A stretch of DNA of 64,000 nt from Hymenobacter mucosus (GCF_900188255.1 NZ_FZNS01000001.1:248001-312000); one strand, 5' to 3'. Numbered from the stretch's first letter, positions 17,833 to 28,660 are shown. Translations and numbers: made by a program. The notes: a model not told the origin generated them from the letters alone.

Positions 17833-17949
17833 TCCAGTTGTTAGGGCCGCGTCCTAGCAGCTGCTTGGATTTCACTGGCCTGGCTGTGCGCTCTGGGTTG
17901 CCAGTTCGGCCAAGCAGTACACCATTTCACCCATTCACGTTTTCATTCA

Positions 17950-19248
17950 GTGGATTTAATAGAAGAACTACGCTGGCGGGGCATGTTTCACGACATGATG
18001 CCCGGTACCGATGAACACCTCCGTCAGAATGCCCCCATCACGGGGTATATCGGGTTCGACCCGACAGCGCCTTCCCTGCACATCGGCAACCTGGCAACTA
18101 TTATGCTGCTCGTGCACCTGCAGCGGGCCGGCCACCGCCCGCTTGCCCTCGTAGGCGGCGCTACTGGTATGATTGGCGACCCATCCGGCAAATCATCGGA
18201 GCGTAATTTACTGGATGAGGAGGCCTTGCGCCGCAACCAAGCCGGCATTCGGGCGCAGCTAGAGAAGTTTCTTGACTTCAACGAAAGCCCCACCGGCGCC
18301 AAAGTGGTCAACAACTACGACTGGTTTAAGGAGTTCGGCTTTCTGCAATTTCTGCGTGAGGTAGGCAAGCATCTCACGGTAAACTACATGATGGCCAAGG
18401 ACTCGGTAAAGCGCCGCATCAGCGGTAACGAGGAGTCGGGTGCGGAAGGCCTCAGCTACACCGAGTTTAGCTATCAGCTGCTGCAGGGCTACGACTTCTT
18501 CCACCTCTACCAAAACCTGGGCACTACCTTGCAAATGGGGGCCTCCGATCAGTGGGGCAACATTACCACGGGCACGGAGCTTATTCGCCGCATGACTAGT
18601 GGCGAGGGCAAAGCGTACGCCCTCACCGGCCAGCTCATTACCAAGGCCGATGGCACCAAGTATGGCAAGAGCGAAACGGGCACGGTGTGGCTCGATGGCT
18701 CCATGACCTCGCCCTACCAGTTCTACCAGTTCTTCCTCAATGCTGCCGATGCTGACGTGCCACGCCTCATCCGCGTGTTTACCCTGCTACCCCAGGCCGA
18801 GATTGAAGCGCTAGAGGCTGAGCACGCCCAAGCGCCCCACTTGCGCACGTTGCAGAAAGCCTTGGCCAAAGACGTAACCACCCGGGTGCACGGTGAAGCT
18901 GCTTACGAAGCGGCCCTGTCGGCATCCCAGGTACTTTTCGGCGGGGGCGACCTAGCGACACTTGATGAGGCTACCCTGCTCGACGTATTCGCAGGCGTTC
19001 CGAGCATCGAAGTGCCCCAGACTGCACTGGCGGAGCAAAATGTTATTGGCTTGCTTAGCGAAGCAACCAACAGCATCATATTCTCTTCAAAAGGGGAAGC
19101 CCGCAAGATGATTCAGGGCGGAGGCGTCAGCCTGAACCGCACCAAGGCTACCCCCGAGCAGCAAGCTACGGAGGTTCCGTTGCTGCTGAATCAATACATA
19201 GTGGCCCAAAAAGGAAAGAAAAACTACTACCTCATCAAAGTAGTATAA
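17950..19248 (+). CDS. tyrS: Tyrosyl-tRNA synthetase
   Basis: The 432-residue class I synthetase charges tRNA-Tyr. The HIGH-type motif is HIGN at 44-47, and the KMSKS-type loop appears as KYGKS near 237-241, as in bacterial TyrRS. The [13 protein letters not shown] opening, the [17 protein letters not shown] segment and the [11 protein letters not shown] motif are diagnostic. A C-terminal S4-like RNA-binding domain occupies about 360-432. The start codon is GTG (GTG GAT TTA). A hairpin terminator follows at 19289-19329. Confidence 0.97.
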   Translation: MDLIEELRWRGMFHDMMPGTDEHLRQNAPITGYIGFDPTAPSLHIGNLATIMLLVHLQRAGHRPLALVGGATGMIGDPSGKSSERNLLDEEALRRNQAGIRAQLEKFLDFNESPTGAKVVNNYDWFKEFGFLQFLREVGKHLTVNYMMAKDSVKRRISGNEESGAEGLSYTEFSYQLLQGYDFFHLYQNLGTTLQMGASDQWGNITTGTELIRRMTSGEGKAYALTGQLITKADGTKYGKSETGTVWLDGSMTSPYQFYQFFLNAADADVPRLIRVFTLLPQAEIEALEAEHAQAPHLRTLQKALAKDVTTRVHGEAAYEAALSASQVLFGGGDLATLDEATLLDVFAGVPSIEVPQTALAEQNVIGLLSEATNSIIFSSKGEARKMIQGGGVSLNRTKATPEQQATEVPLLLNQYIVAQKGKKNYYLIKVV

Positions 19249-19288
19249 TCGCCTCACCCATTAAGCGTGCTGGCTGCCCATCCAACCC

Positions 19289-19329
19289 GAGCCCTTCCAC
19301 TACTCGCCAATGCAGTAGCGGAAGGGCTC
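19289..19329 (+). terminator. Hairpin terminator after tyrS
   Basis: The stem GAGCCCTTCC / GGAAGGGCTC continues with CTAC/GTAG after one mismatch. It lies 41 bp past the tyrS stop. The U-tract is weak. Confidence 0.6.
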
Positions 19330-19417
19330 TACTTGTAAAGACGCTTAGTCCTTATAAGCGCGATAGGCAAAACCTAGGCGGCCAGCCTGAGGTGCTCCCC
19401 GGTTCAGCCAAATAAGA

Positions 19418-19446
19418 AAGGCCCCACCGTTAACCGGCAAGGCCTT
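19418..19446 (-). terminator. Hairpin terminator after the H1-like gene
   Basis: The stem AAGGCC/GGCCTT with an inner GCCG/CGGT pairing lies 40 bp after the stop of the minus-strand H1-like gene, followed on that strand by TCTTATTT. Confidence 0.6.
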
Positions 19447-19485
19447 ACGTGTAACTATCGACACCGCAGAAGCTGCGGTGCCTAC

Positions 19486-19743
19486 TTACTTCTTTTTAGC
19501 AGGTGCAGCTTTCTTGGCAGCAGGCGCAGCTTTCTTAGCAGCGGGAGCAGCTTTAGGCGCAGAGTCTGCAGCGGTATTCTTAGCGTTTTGTACTTCCGTA
19601 CGGATGGTTTGGGCCATGTTCTTCAGCTCCTGCATGCCCTTACGCACGCGGGTGCCAGCGGCCGAGTTGCCCTTATCGTAGAACTTCTCGAAGTCGGCTT
19701 CCAGCGACAGCACCAGGTCTTTCAGTTGGCTAAAATTGCTCAT
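19486..19743 (-). CDS. Histone H1-like nucleoid protein (Hc1-type, 85 aa)
   Basis: The 85-residue basic protein has a helical N-terminal part (MSNFSQLKDLVLSLEADFEK) and a C-terminal tail of AAPAAKK repeats ending in KKK. This matches the histone H1-like Hc1 proteins widespread in Cytophagales, which bind DNA nonspecifically and may compact the nucleoid. The N-terminal half is probably a coiled-coil or helical pair, while the Lys/Ala/Pro tail is disordered and DNA-binding. It stands alone between tyrS (convergent) and the alpha-oxoamine synthase. The tail repeats at DNA level are coding repeats only. Confidence 0.85.
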   Translation of the reverse strand: MSNFSQLKDLVLSLEADFEKFYDKGNSAAGTRVRKGMQELKNMAQTIRTEVQNAKNTAADSAPKAAPAAKKAAPAAKKAAPAKKK

Positions 19744-19926
19744 TTGGGAGGGGTTGTTTGGTGTGGAAAAAGTGTTTAACCGGCTCTAATATACTGGGAT
19801 TTCAAATACAAGCAATTTTTCAAGTTTTTTTCTTAAATGCCTTTTTCGGCGAGATAGAGCACTTTTTATGGATAAACACCTCAACAGTAGATGCAAGCTG
19901 TAGCAACCCCTACTGGAAATAGTACC

Positions 19927-19971
19927 AAATACAAAAGCCGGTCCCTGGGGTAGGAACCGGCTTTTGTATTT
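19927..19971 (-). terminator. Hairpin terminator after the alpha-oxoamine synthase gene
   Basis: Perfect 16-bp arms (AAATACAAAAGCCGGT and its complement) surround a 13-base loop, 14 bp beyond the stop at 19985. Confidence 0.7.
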
Positions 19972-19984
19972 AGCAAAGCTGCAT

Positions 19985-21235
19985 CTAGCCCTGCAGGTCT
20001 GCAGGTACTACTGCTTTGGAATATTGTCCTTTAGCCAACTTCTCTTGCACTGCTTCGAAGGCTGTAATGGTAGTGGCTACGTCCTCAAGGCTGTGCGCAG
20101 CCGTGGGGATGATGCGTAGCATGATAACGCCCTTAGGAACCACAGGATACACCACGATAGAGCAGAAAATACCGTGATTCTCACGCAGATCGAAGGTTAC
20201 TTGGGTTGCGTCAGAAATCTGGCCCTGCAGGAGTACTGGCGTTACGGGCGACGTAGTAGTGCCAATATTGAAGCCTTTTTCGCGCAGGCCGCTTTGCAAG
20301 GCCCGTACTACCGTCCACAGGTTTTCCTTGAGCTCGGGGCGAGTGCGTAGCAGCTCCAAACGCTTCAACGCGCCCACCACCAGCGGCATGGGCAAGGATT
20401 TGGCGAAAATCTGGCTACGCATGTTGTAGCGCAAATATTCAATTACATTCTCGGGCCCTGCTACGAAAGCGCCGATGCTAGCCATGCTCTTGGCGAACGT
20501 AGAAAAATAAAGGTCGATACCGTCTTGTACGCCCTGTTCTTCGCCCGTTCCAGCGCCAGTAGTGCCCATGGTGCCGAACCCGTGCGCATCGTCAACGAAC
20601 AACCGGAACTGGTACTTCTCTTTCAAAGCTACCACACCGCGTAAGTCGCCCTGGTTGCCTGACATGCCAAACACCCCCTCGGTGATTACCAAGATGCCGC
20701 CGCCCGTTTCGTCCGTAATTCGCTTTGCCCGCTCCAATTGCTTTTCCAGGCTGGCCATGTCGTTGTGCACGTACACGAAGCGCTTGCCGGCATGCAGGCG
20801 CACCCCGTCGATAATGCACGCGTGCGACTCCGCATCGTACACAATCACGTCGTGGCGGCCCACCATCGCATCAATGATGGATACTACGCCCTGGTAGCCG
20901 AAGTTGAGCAACATGCAATCCGGCTTCTGGATAAACTCCGCCAGTTCATTTTCTAGTTGCTCGTGCAGGTTGGAGTTGCCCGACATCATCCGGGCACCCA
21001 TCGGCAGAGCCATGCCATACTCAGCGGCGGCGTCAGCATCGGCTTTGCGCACCTCTGGGTGGTTAGCAAGCCCCAGGTAGTTGTTCAGGCTCCAGGTGAG
21101 AACCTCTTTACCGCGAAAAATCATGCGGGGCTTAATCTCGCCTTCCAGCTTGGGGAATGCGAAATAGCCGTGCGCATAGTGTGAGTGGACACCTAGCGGG
21201 CCGCGGTTGGCGGCAATCTTCTCGAATAGATCCAC
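19985..21235 (-). CDS. PLP-dependent alpha-oxoamine synthase (serine palmitoyltransferase-like or cysteate acyltransferase-like)
   Basis: The 416-residue fold-type I PLP enzyme starts at GTG (GTG GAT CTA). The SLNNYLGLANHP opening, the MGARMMSGNSNLHEQLE segment, VDDAHGFGTMG and the PLP-lysine region STFAKSMASIGAF place it in the alpha-oxoamine synthase family. These enzymes condense an amino acid with an acyl thioester (KBL, BioF, HemA, SPT). In Bacteroidota one member makes 3-ketosphinganine (Spt), and a related one joins cysteate with acyl-ACP for sulfonolipids. The variant lysine motif (FAKSMAS rather than the TLGKALG type) argues against BioF and KBL. No bio or sphingolipid genes adjoin it. 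A consensus promoter lies at 21323-21352. The exact substrate cannot be settled from sequence alone. Confidence 0.82.
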   Translation of the reverse strand: MDLFEKIAANRGPLGVHSHYAHGYFAFPKLEGEIKPRMIFRGKEVLTWSLNNYLGLANHPEVRKADADAAAEYGMALPMGARMMSGNSNLHEQLENELAEFIQKPDCMLLNFGYQGVVSIIDAMVGRHDVIVYDAESHACIIDGVRLHAGKRFVYVHNDMASLEKQLERAKRITDETGGGILVITEGVFGMSGNQGDLRGVVALKEKYQFRLFVDDAHGFGTMGTTGAGTGEEQGVQDGIDLYFSTFAKSMASIGAFVAGPENVIEYLRYNMRSQIFAKSLPMPLVVGALKRLELLRTRPELKENLWTVVRALQSGLREKGFNIGTTTSPVTPVLLQGQISDATQVTFDLRENHGIFCSIVVYPVVPKGVIMLRIIPTAAHSLEDVATTITAFEAVQEKLAKGQYSKAVVPADLQG

Positions 21236-21322
21236 GAGGGAACAGGTTGAATGTGAAACGAAAACGAGCGGTCAAGCCCAAGGGCTAAACTCTCAGGTAA
21301 TGTACAAAGTTATGGCAATCCG

Positions 21323-21352
21323 CAAAGGTAGCCGCTTTCTGCATGCATCCAA
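21323..21352 (-). promoter_or_regulatory. Consensus Bacteroidota promoter for the alpha-oxoamine synthase gene
   Basis: On the minus strand TTG (21352-21350) is followed by 19 bases and TACCTTTG (21330-21323). Both the elements and the spacing match the Bacteroidota primary-sigma consensus. Transcription would start near 21316, giving a leader of about 80 bases. Confidence 0.7.
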
Positions 21353-21515
21353 CCCTCGCCAAAACGGTCGATGGCGTTTTATGGTACGGCTAGAATGGCG
21401 TTTCTTTGACCAGGAAAACCCACTGGCTAGGGCGTATTACGCCATCTACGGCTAGCTCGTCAGTAGAGATATTCAGCTACGTTCTTTTTACCTCTCCCAC
21501 CCGCACCCTCCCTAC

Positions 21516-23024
<1,509 letters not shown>

Positions 23025-23032
23025 TGCTTGCC

Positions 23033-23087
23033 TTCGTTACAAGACAAAGGCTCGGCCTAGGTGGCCGAGCCTTTGTCTTGTAACGAA
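23033..23087. terminator. Perfect 25-bp inverted repeat, bidirectional terminator
   Basis: The arms 23033-23057 and 23063-23087 are perfect complements around a 5-base loop (TAGGT). It lies between the convergent genes accC and bshB1. No U-tract follows, so function relies on the very stable stem. Confidence 0.75.
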
Positions 23088-23104
23088 ACCAGCTACTGGT
23101 TTTT

Positions 23105-23824
23105 CTAAATCAACTCTGTCACCTCTCGTACCCCAATTGGCCGTTCGCGGGTGAAGCCTTCCCCGAACTCTACCCCAATCAGGTGGCCAAACTCGCGGGC
23201 GCGGGCTTCCATAAAGTTGCTGAACACCGGCGTGGAGAGATAGGTAGCTGGCTCGCTGCTGGCAGGATCGTGGAACTGAGTGCGGTACGCCTTGATGCTC
23301 TCCCACTTCTTGGGCCAATGGGCTGAAATGTCCACCACGAAATCGGCCGGGATCTGGCGGTCCTGGATGTAGTGGAATACCAAGCGGGGGCGCCAAGGCT
23401 CTTGGGGCTGCCCATCGTCGCCGAAGGTTTCAATCATGCGCAGACCGGAAAGAAAGCAGGATTCCGATACAAGCTGGGAACCGCGGCCGTGGTCGGGGTG
23501 CCGGTCGTTGATGGCGTTGCAGAGGACAATATCGGGCTGGTAGCGGCGCAGTGCGGCAATGACGGGCAGCTGGTGCTCCCGGTCGTTACGGAAGAAACCA
23601 TCCGACAAGCCCAGATTCTCACGGGCGCTCAAGCCTAAGATGCGGCTGGCCGCTTCAGCCTCTTGCGCGCGGGTAGCGGGCGTACCACGGGTACCCAGCT
23701 CTCCCCTGGTTAAATCGACAATGCCCGTTTTCTTACCCGTAGCAGAAGCAGCTAGTAGAGTGCCAGAGCAGGACATTTCTACATCGTCGGGGTGCGAGCC
23801 AAAGGCCAGTATATCAAGTTTCAT
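23105..23824 (-). CDS. bshB1: Bacillithiol biosynthesis deacetylase BshB1
   Basis: The 239-residue PIG-L/LmbE-family zinc deacetylase removes acetate from GlcNAc-malate in bacillithiol synthesis. The zinc-binding HPDDVEMSCSG (His11, Asp13, Asp14) and the DRHPDHGRG segment are intact. The opening MKLDILAFGSHPDD and the VDLTRGELGTRGT motif are typical of BshB1. A TACTTTTG box lies upstream at 23903-23910. BshA and BshC are not in this window, as expected because the genes are usually dispersed in Bacteroidota. Confidence 0.92.
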   Translation of the reverse strand: MKLDILAFGSHPDDVEMSCSGTLLAASATGKKTGIVDLTRGELGTRGTPATRAQEAEAASRILGLSARENLGLSDGFFRNDREHQLPVIAALRRYQPDIVLCNAINDRHPDHGRGSQLVSESCFLSGLRMIETFGDDGQPQEPWRPRLVFHYIQDRQIPADFVVDISAHWPKKWESIKAYRTQFHDPASSEPATYLSTPVFSNFMEARAREFGHLIGVEFGEGFTRERPIGVREVTELI

Positions 23825-23902
23825 GTGAGGGGAAAAAAAGCAACCAAAAATTCAGGCCCCTACTTCGCGAGTATGCGGGCCTGGTACCTAGTGCAGCACG
23901 GG

Positions 23903-23910
23903 CAAAAGTA
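23903..23910 (-). promoter_or_regulatory. -7 box TACTTTTG upstream of bshB1
   Basis: It matches TAnnTTTG on the minus strand and would give a leader of about 70 bases for bshB1. No -33 element is seen at the usual spacing. Confidence 0.4.
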
Positions 23911-24070
23911 CTAGGTTGGGCGGCTTTTACCGGTGCGTTATGTTTTAGCTCTTGTGCCGGCAAACATCCGCTGGCCCAACTACCTTTGCCGGATATGGGG
24001 TCTGTTCTGCTCTAGCAGCCCCCTATTCTTACGTTAATAGGGCCAACATCCGCGCCCATCTTCCCACCAC

Positions 24071-25087
24071 ATGGAACACAGACAATTAGGTGCCTCTGGC
24101 CTACGCATTCCCGTGCTAAGCTTCGGCACGGCCACTTTTGGCGGCGGCAATGAGTTTTTTAAAGCATGGGGCAGTACCCAAGTCGACGAAGCTCGGCGGC
24201 TAGTTGATATTTGCTTGGAGGCTGGCGTCAATTTATTCGACACGGCCAACGTGTACTCCCAGGGTATGGCCGAAACTATCCTGGGCAAAACCATCAAGAG
24301 CCGTCGTAACGAGGTGCTGCTTTCCACCAAAGCCACCTTCCCCATGGGCACCGACCCGAACGCATACGGCTCTTCTCGTCAGAACCTTGTGAGAGCGTGC
24401 GAGGACAGTTTGCGCCGTCTGGGCACCGATCATATCGACATCTATCACATGCATGGCTTCGACGCCCGCACGCCGGTAGAAGAAACCCTACGCACCCTCG
24501 ATACACTGGTGCAAAGCGGCAAGGTGCGTTACATTGCTTGCTCCAACTTCTCGGGCTGGCACCTAATGAAGTCCCTGAGCGTATCGGAGCGCCATGGCTG
24601 GGCCCGCTACGTAGGACACCAGGCTTACTACTCCCTAGCTAACCGCGAATTTGAATGGGAACTCCAGCCCCTAGGTGTCGACCAGGGTGTCGGGACGATT
24701 GTATGGAGCCCTTTGTCGGCTGGCTTGCTGAGCGGAAAATTCCGCCGTGGTCAGCCCGCTCCCGCCAACAGCCGTCTAGCCCAGGGTGGCGGACAAGGTC
24801 CCCAAGTACCCGATGAGTTGCTATTCAACATCGTGGATGCCTTGGATCAAGTAGCGGCTCAGACCGGTAAGACGGTGGCCCAAGTTGCCTTAAACTGGCT
24901 TTTGCAACGCCCGACGGTAGTTAACCTGGTTATTGGGGCCCGTACCGAAGAACAGCTGCGGCAGAACCTAGCCGCCGCCGGCTGGAACCTCACTCCCGAA
25001 CAGGTTGCGATACTAGACGCTGCCAGTGAAACCTCGCCCATCTACCCCTACTGGCACCAGCGAAGCTTCCCCATGCTTCAGCTCTAA
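24071..25087 (+). CDS. Aldo/keto reductase
   Basis: The 338-residue NADPH-dependent oxidoreductase has the TIM-barrel signatures of the AKR superfamily. These are the catalytic Asp/Tyr in LFDTANVYSQG, Lys in LLSTKATFPMG, His in IDIYHMHGFD, and the C-terminal LVIGARTEEQLRQNL that binds NADPH. It most resembles the YajO/Tas-like subgroup acting on small aldehydes. The gene stands alone, and a TACCTTTG sequence at 23981-23988 could be its -7 box. The substrate is not predictable. Confidence 0.9.
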   Translation: MEHRQLGASGLRIPVLSFGTATFGGGNEFFKAWGSTQVDEARRLVDICLEAGVNLFDTANVYSQGMAETILGKTIKSRRNEVLLSTKATFPMGTDPNAYGSSRQNLVRACEDSLRRLGTDHIDIYHMHGFDARTPVEETLRTLDTLVQSGKVRYIACSNFSGWHLMKSLSVSERHGWARYVGHQAYYSLANREFEWELQPLGVDQGVGTIVWSPLSAGLLSGKFRRGQPAPANSRLAQGGGQGPQVPDELLFNIVDALDQVAAQTGKTVAQVALNWLLQRPTVVNLVIGARTEEQLRQNLAAAGWNLTPEQVAILDAASETSPIYPYWHQRSFPMLQL

Positions 25088-25145
25088 AGAAACTACCGTA
25101 GGTAAACATACCTTGTAGCTCGCGTAAAAGCCGCCGTAGGCAGAT

Positions 25146-25198
25146 CACCATAACGAAGGCCCACTGCAGTCAGACTGCAGTGGGCCTTCGTTATGGTG
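25146..25198. terminator. Perfect 26-bp inverted repeat with 1-base loop
   Basis: The arms 25146-25171 and 25173-25198 are perfect complements around a single A. The repeat lies between the convergent aldo/keto reductase and M23 peptidase genes and would form a bidirectional terminator or cruciform. Confidence 0.75.
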
Positions 25199-25216
25199 CG
25201 TAAGTGGTGTACTACG

Positions 25217-26356
25217 CTACTTAATTCGCAACGTGCGTCCTACCCGCAGCACGGCAGTACCGCCATTTAGGCGGCGCAACTGTGCTTGCGAGACGCCATA
25301 CTTATCCGCAATTTCCGAGAGCGTGTCGCCACTTCTGATCTTGTGTGTCACGATCCGCCGCGCGGCGGATGGTTTGGCACTACTGCTGCTCCGGCTACTG
25401 CTGGTCCCACTTCCTGCGCCCGGTACGCTGCCACCGCGGTAGCGCAACGACTTGCTGTAATAAGCAAACAGGGCCGACGTAATCTGGAAGTTATCCTTGA
25501 TCAGCCGGTAATCGGGGAAGTCATACATCCGCTCCGGGTCGATGGGGTTGCCTTCGTAGCGAATCTCGAAGTGCAAGTGAGACCCACTGCTCCGGCCCGT
25601 ATTGCCCCCCCAACCTATTAGCTGTCCTGCCTTTACGAAAGTACCAGGCGTAACGAGTTGCTTTTGCAAGTGCCCATACAGCGTCTCAATACCATTGTAA
25701 TGACGCACCAGAATATAGTTGCCGTAGCCTGAGCCATCCCATTTTACAATACGCACTACCCCGTCGAAGGCGGCCTTTACAGAATCGCCCGTTTCGAGGT
25801 CTAGGTCGGTACCATAGTGCCAGCGGTACCCACGAAACCCGAAGTCCGAGGTAATAGGCGTTCGGGTTAGAGGCATCTTAGCGAAGCGCTGTCGCTCCGG
25901 GTCCGTGAGCTTAAGGTTTAGCGTATCCTTGATGCGGCGACCATCTACTCGGTAAGGGTTGATGTTGTGGGTATCCCAAATGGCATAGTATCCCGCCACT
26001 TGAATCCAGCTAGAGTCAATCTGAACCTCCTCTTTTACTTCTACAATGTGTTGCTCACCCTCGTTGAGCGTGGTCGTGTCTTCACTTACGATGGACAGCT
26101 TCTTAGCAGGATTGAAGAAGATGGATTTGGCTGCGTCGGAGCTTTCGTCCGGCAGTTCCTCCGTTTCAATTAGAATAGTGGTATCGGGCCGCACGTAGCG
26201 GATAGTTGGCGATTTTATGCGAAAAAAGTCCTTTCGCTTACCTGCCGAGCCGGCTTTCGCCTTTGGCTCCGGTGTTTTGCGCCGCTGGGCAAGCAGCTGG
26301 CCGGGCAAGCTCAGAAACAGCCCGATCAGTAGCAGCGGCAGCAGCCAGATTTTCAC
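25217..26356 (-). CDS. Exported M23 family metallopeptidase with C-terminal LysM domain
   Basis: From the GTG at 26356 the product has 379 residues and opens with a good signal peptide (VKIWLLPLLLIGLFLSLPGQLLAQ). The ATG at 26473 would add 39 residues and lies inside an inverted repeat (26413-26475), so I rejected it. The LytM/M23 domain shows HYGTDLDLETG, LYGHLQKQ and GSHLHFEIR with the zinc ligands. The C-terminus is a LysM repeat (IRSGDTLSEIADKYGVS). It would cut peptidoglycan cross-links or act as a murein hydrolase regulator. It follows trxB on the same strand. Confidence 0.9.
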   Translation of the reverse strand: MKIWLLPLLLIGLFLSLPGQLLAQRRKTPEPKAKAGSAGKRKDFFRIKSPTIRYVRPDTTILIETEELPDESSDAAKSIFFNPAKKLSIVSEDTTTLNEGEQHIVEVKEEVQIDSSWIQVAGYYAIWDTHNINPYRVDGRRIKDTLNLKLTDPERQRFAKMPLTRTPITSDFGFRGYRWHYGTDLDLETGDSVKAAFDGVVRIVKWDGSGYGNYILVRHYNGIETLYGHLQKQLVTPGTFVKAGQLIGWGGNTGRSSGSHLHFEIRYEGNPIDPERMYDFPDYRLIKDNFQITSALFAYYSKSLRYRGGSVPGAGSGTSSSRSSSSAKPSAARRIVTHKIRSGDTLSEIADKYGVSQAQLRRLNGGTAVLRVGRTLRIK

Positions 26357-26412
26357 AAAATGAAGCAAGAGCAAATCGGTGAGGTGGTGAAATAGTGAGG
26401 TGGTGAAGAGCA

Positions 26413-26475
26413 AAATGGAAGGTTCCGGCTTCGGTAGCAGAGCCCGCCCCGACAGAACGAAAAAACCTTCCATTT
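26413..26475 (-). terminator. 12-bp inverted repeat between trxB and the M23 gene
   Basis: The arms AAATGGAAGGTT (26413-26424) and AACCTTCCATTT (26464-26475) pair perfectly around a 39-base loop. Its placement after the trxB stop suggests a weak terminator or processing site and argues against the upstream start of the M23 gene. Confidence 0.4.
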
Positions 26476-26494
26476 CACTATATCACTCGTTCAC

Positions 26495-27442
26495 CTAATG
26501 GTCGCCTAAAGCTGCCAGGTAACGCTCGGCGTCAAGGGCCGCCATGCACCCAGAGCCCGCCGCTGTTACGGCTTGGCGGTAGGTGAAGTCTTGCACATCA
26601 CCGCAGGCAAATACACCGTCTACGTTGGTTTTGGCAGTACCTGGCAGGGTTTTCAAGTAGCCCTGCTCATCATGATGCAAGTAGGGCTGGAATATTTTAG
26701 AGTTTGGCTCGTGGCCAATTGCTACGAAAAAGCCCTCAATGGGAAGCTCCCGCGTTTCGTGCGTAACGGTGTTTTTTACCCGAGCTGCTTCTACTGCGTG
26801 CTCTCCCAGAATTTCATCTGTGACGGTGTTCCACAGCACTTCAATCTTGGGGTTGTCAAGCACACGCTTCTGCATAATCTTGGATGCGCGCATTTCACCT
26901 TTGCGTACAATCATGTACACTTTGGAGCACAGGTTGGCCAAGTACGTAGCTTCCTCGGCCGCCGTATCGCCGGCGCCTACAATAGCCACGTCCTTTCCAC
27001 GGTAGAAGAAGCCGTCGCACACGGCGCAGGCCGATACGCCAGAACCATTCAGGCGTTGCTCCGACGGCAGGCCGAGCCACTTGGCTGAAGCTCCAGTAGC
27101 AATGATGACAGTATCGGCCGTCAGCTCCAGCTTTTCGTCGATAGTTACCCGGTGCGGATGACCAGAGAAATCTACGGCGGTGGCAATACCATAGCGAATG
27201 TCTGTACCAAAGCGGGCCGCCTGCTTTTTCAGGTCCTCCATCATCTCTGGCCCCATGATGCCGTCAGGGTAGCCGGGGAAGTTCTCTACGTCGTTGGTAA
27301 TGGTGAGCTGCCCACCGGGCTGCAGACCTTGATACATAATGGGTTGCAAGCCAGATCGCGAAGCATAAATAGCTGCGGTATAGCCCGCTGGGCCCGAACC
27401 GATAATTAAACACTTGATGTGTTCCGAGGTCGTATTCTCCAT
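26495..27442 (-). CDS. trxB: Thioredoxin-disulfide reductase
   Basis: The 315-residue FAD/NADPH enzyme reduces thioredoxin. The FAD-binding GSGPAG is at 15-20, the redox pair is Cys139/Cys142 in CAVC, and the NADPH motif is GAGDTAAEEA. The C-terminal FACGDVQDFTYRQAVTAAGSG motif is complete. I chose ATG 27442 (MENTTSEHIKCLIIGSG); the one at 27478 adds 12 residues. It may also help maintain the bacillithiol redox pool together with BshB1-derived thiol, which is inference. A TACCTTTG box lies at 27499-27506. Confidence 0.95.
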   Translation of the reverse strand: MENTTSEHIKCLIIGSGPAGYTAAIYASRSGLQPIMYQGLQPGGQLTITNDVENFPGYPDGIMGPEMMEDLKKQAARFGTDIRYGIATAVDFSGHPHRVTIDEKLELTADTVIIATGASAKWLGLPSEQRLNGSGVSACAVCDGFFYRGKDVAIVGAGDTAAEEATYLANLCSKVYMIVRKGEMRASKIMQKRVLDNPKIEVLWNTVTDEILGEHAVEAARVKNTVTHETRELPIEGFFVAIGHEPNSKIFQPYLHHDEQGYLKTLPGTAKTNVDGVFACGDVQDFTYRQAVTAAGSGCMAALDAERYLAALGDH

Positions 27443-27498
27443 GAGAGTTGTCGAAGCGCCCCCAGGCAGCAACGCCATGGGGAGTTGAATTTGGGGTA

Positions 27499-27506
27499 CA
27501 AAGGTA
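27499..27506 (-). promoter_or_regulatory. -7 box TACCTTTG upstream of trxB
   Basis: This minus-strand match to TAnnTTTG would start transcription near 27492, about 50 bases before the chosen ATG. It lies within the possible leader of the longer reading frame, which supports the downstream start. Confidence 0.5.
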
Positions 27507-27614
27507 ATAAGAGCCAGCAGTAAGATGGCGGCCGCAACCTCAGCAGTGCGAGCACGCTGCTAGCTTTGCCAGAAAAGCAAGTAGTCTTCGCTAGGCACGG
27601 GGCTTAAACTCAAC

Positions 27615-27643
27615 AAAAAACCCCAACCAATGGTCAGGGTTTT
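27615..27643 (-). terminator. Terminator after rpoD
   Basis: The minus strand reads AAAACCC..ACCA / TGGT..GGGTTTT followed by T residues, 21 bp past the rpoD stop. It looks like a compact intrinsic terminator. Confidence 0.65.
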
Positions 27644-27663
27644 AAGTAGTAGCGTAGAAAAAA

Positions 27664-28527
27664 TTATCCCAAGTAAGGCTTGAGAGCTTTGCTACGCGAA
27701 GTATGGCGCAGACGACGAATCGCCTTTTCTTTGATTTGACGAACCCGCTCACGAGTCAGGTTGAACTTCTCACCAATTTCCTCCAATGTGAGGGAGTGCT
27801 CTCCATTCAAGCCAAAGTACAGCGTGATTACGTCTGCTTCTCGCTTGGTTAGCGTACTCAAGGCGCGCTGCACTTCCTTACGGAGCGAGTCGTTCATTAG
27901 GCCCGTATCAGGCGACTCCTCGTCCTCGTTTTCGAGTACGTCGAGCAGACGGTTTTCCTCACCCTGCACGAACGGAGCATCTACTGACACGTGGCGACCT
28001 GAGATCTTCAGGGTGTCCACTACTTCCGAAGTTGTCAGTTCCAGTACTTCGGCAATTTCTTCGGGCGAGGGCTCCCGCTCGAATTTCTGCTCTAGTTCAG
28101 AAAAAGACTTCGAAATCTTGTTTAGTGAGCCCACCCGGTTCAGGGGCAAACGGACAATACGCGACTGTTCAGCCAAAGCCTGCAGAATGGACTGACGAAT
28201 CCACCATACGGCGTAAGAGATGAATTTAAAGCCGCGGGTTTCGTCGAAGCGCTTAGCAGCCTTGATCAGACCCAGGTTACCCTCGTTGATCAAGTCGCCC
28301 AGCGACAACCCTTGGTTTTGGTATTGCTTGGCAACCGACACCACGAAGCGTAGGTTTGCTTTGGTTAGTTTTTCCAGCGCTTGCTGGTCACCTTCCTTAA
28401 TGCGTTGCGCCAGCGTTACCTCCTCGTCGGGGGTCAACAGATCTACCTTGCCAATCTCCTGGAGGTATTTATCCAGCGACTGGCTTTCGCGGTTGGTGAT
28501 CTGCTTGCTGATTTTTAGCTGTCTCAT
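27664..28527 (-). CDS. rpoD: RNA polymerase primary sigma factor (sigma-70/SigA)
   Basis: The 287-residue protein is the short primary sigma factor typical of Bacteroidota: region 1.1 and the non-conserved region are absent. Region 1.2 begins near [18 protein letters not shown], region 2 shows [29 protein letters not shown] and [13 protein letters not shown], and region 4 ends with [18 protein letters not shown]. It would direct recognition of the TTG / TAnnTTTG promoters seen in this window. A terminator follows at 27615-27643. Confidence 0.96.
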   Translation of the reverse strand: MRQLKISKQITNRESQSLDKYLQEIGKVDLLTPDEEVTLAQRIKEGDQQALEKLTKANLRFVVSVAKQYQNQGLSLGDLINEGNLGLIKAAKRFDETRGFKFISYAVWWIRQSILQALAEQSRIVRLPLNRVGSLNKISKSFSELEQKFEREPSPEEIAEVLELTTSEVVDTLKISGRHVSVDAPFVQGEENRLLDVLENEDEESPDTGLMNDSLRKEVQRALSTLTKREADVITLYFGLNGEHSLTLEEIGEKFNLTRERVRQIKEKAIRRLRHTSRSKALKPYLG

Positions 28528-28601
28528 TGCAGGCGCGTGAGAATTGAGTTGTTGATGCTAGAAAACGTCGTATTAGTCCGATATACGGAGGATACCCCAA
28601 C

Positions 28602-28643
28602 GCGGGTACCGGCATTGATTGTGTGCAACACGCCGGTACCCGC
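28602..28643 (-). terminator. Hairpin terminator after pnp
   Basis: The 12-bp arms GCGGGTACCGGC and GCCGGTACCCGC pair perfectly around an 18-base loop, 18 bp past the pnp stop. Confidence 0.65.
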
Positions 28644-28660
28644 TAAAGTTCGGAATATCC

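Noticed and set aside
19486..19560. Short direct repeats that look CRISPR-like
   Set aside because: They encode the AAPAAKK repeats of the H1-like tail; there are no spacers of regular length.
26357..26473. Upstream ATG start for the M23/LysM gene
   Set aside because: It overlaps an inverted repeat and would bury the signal peptide behind 39 residues.
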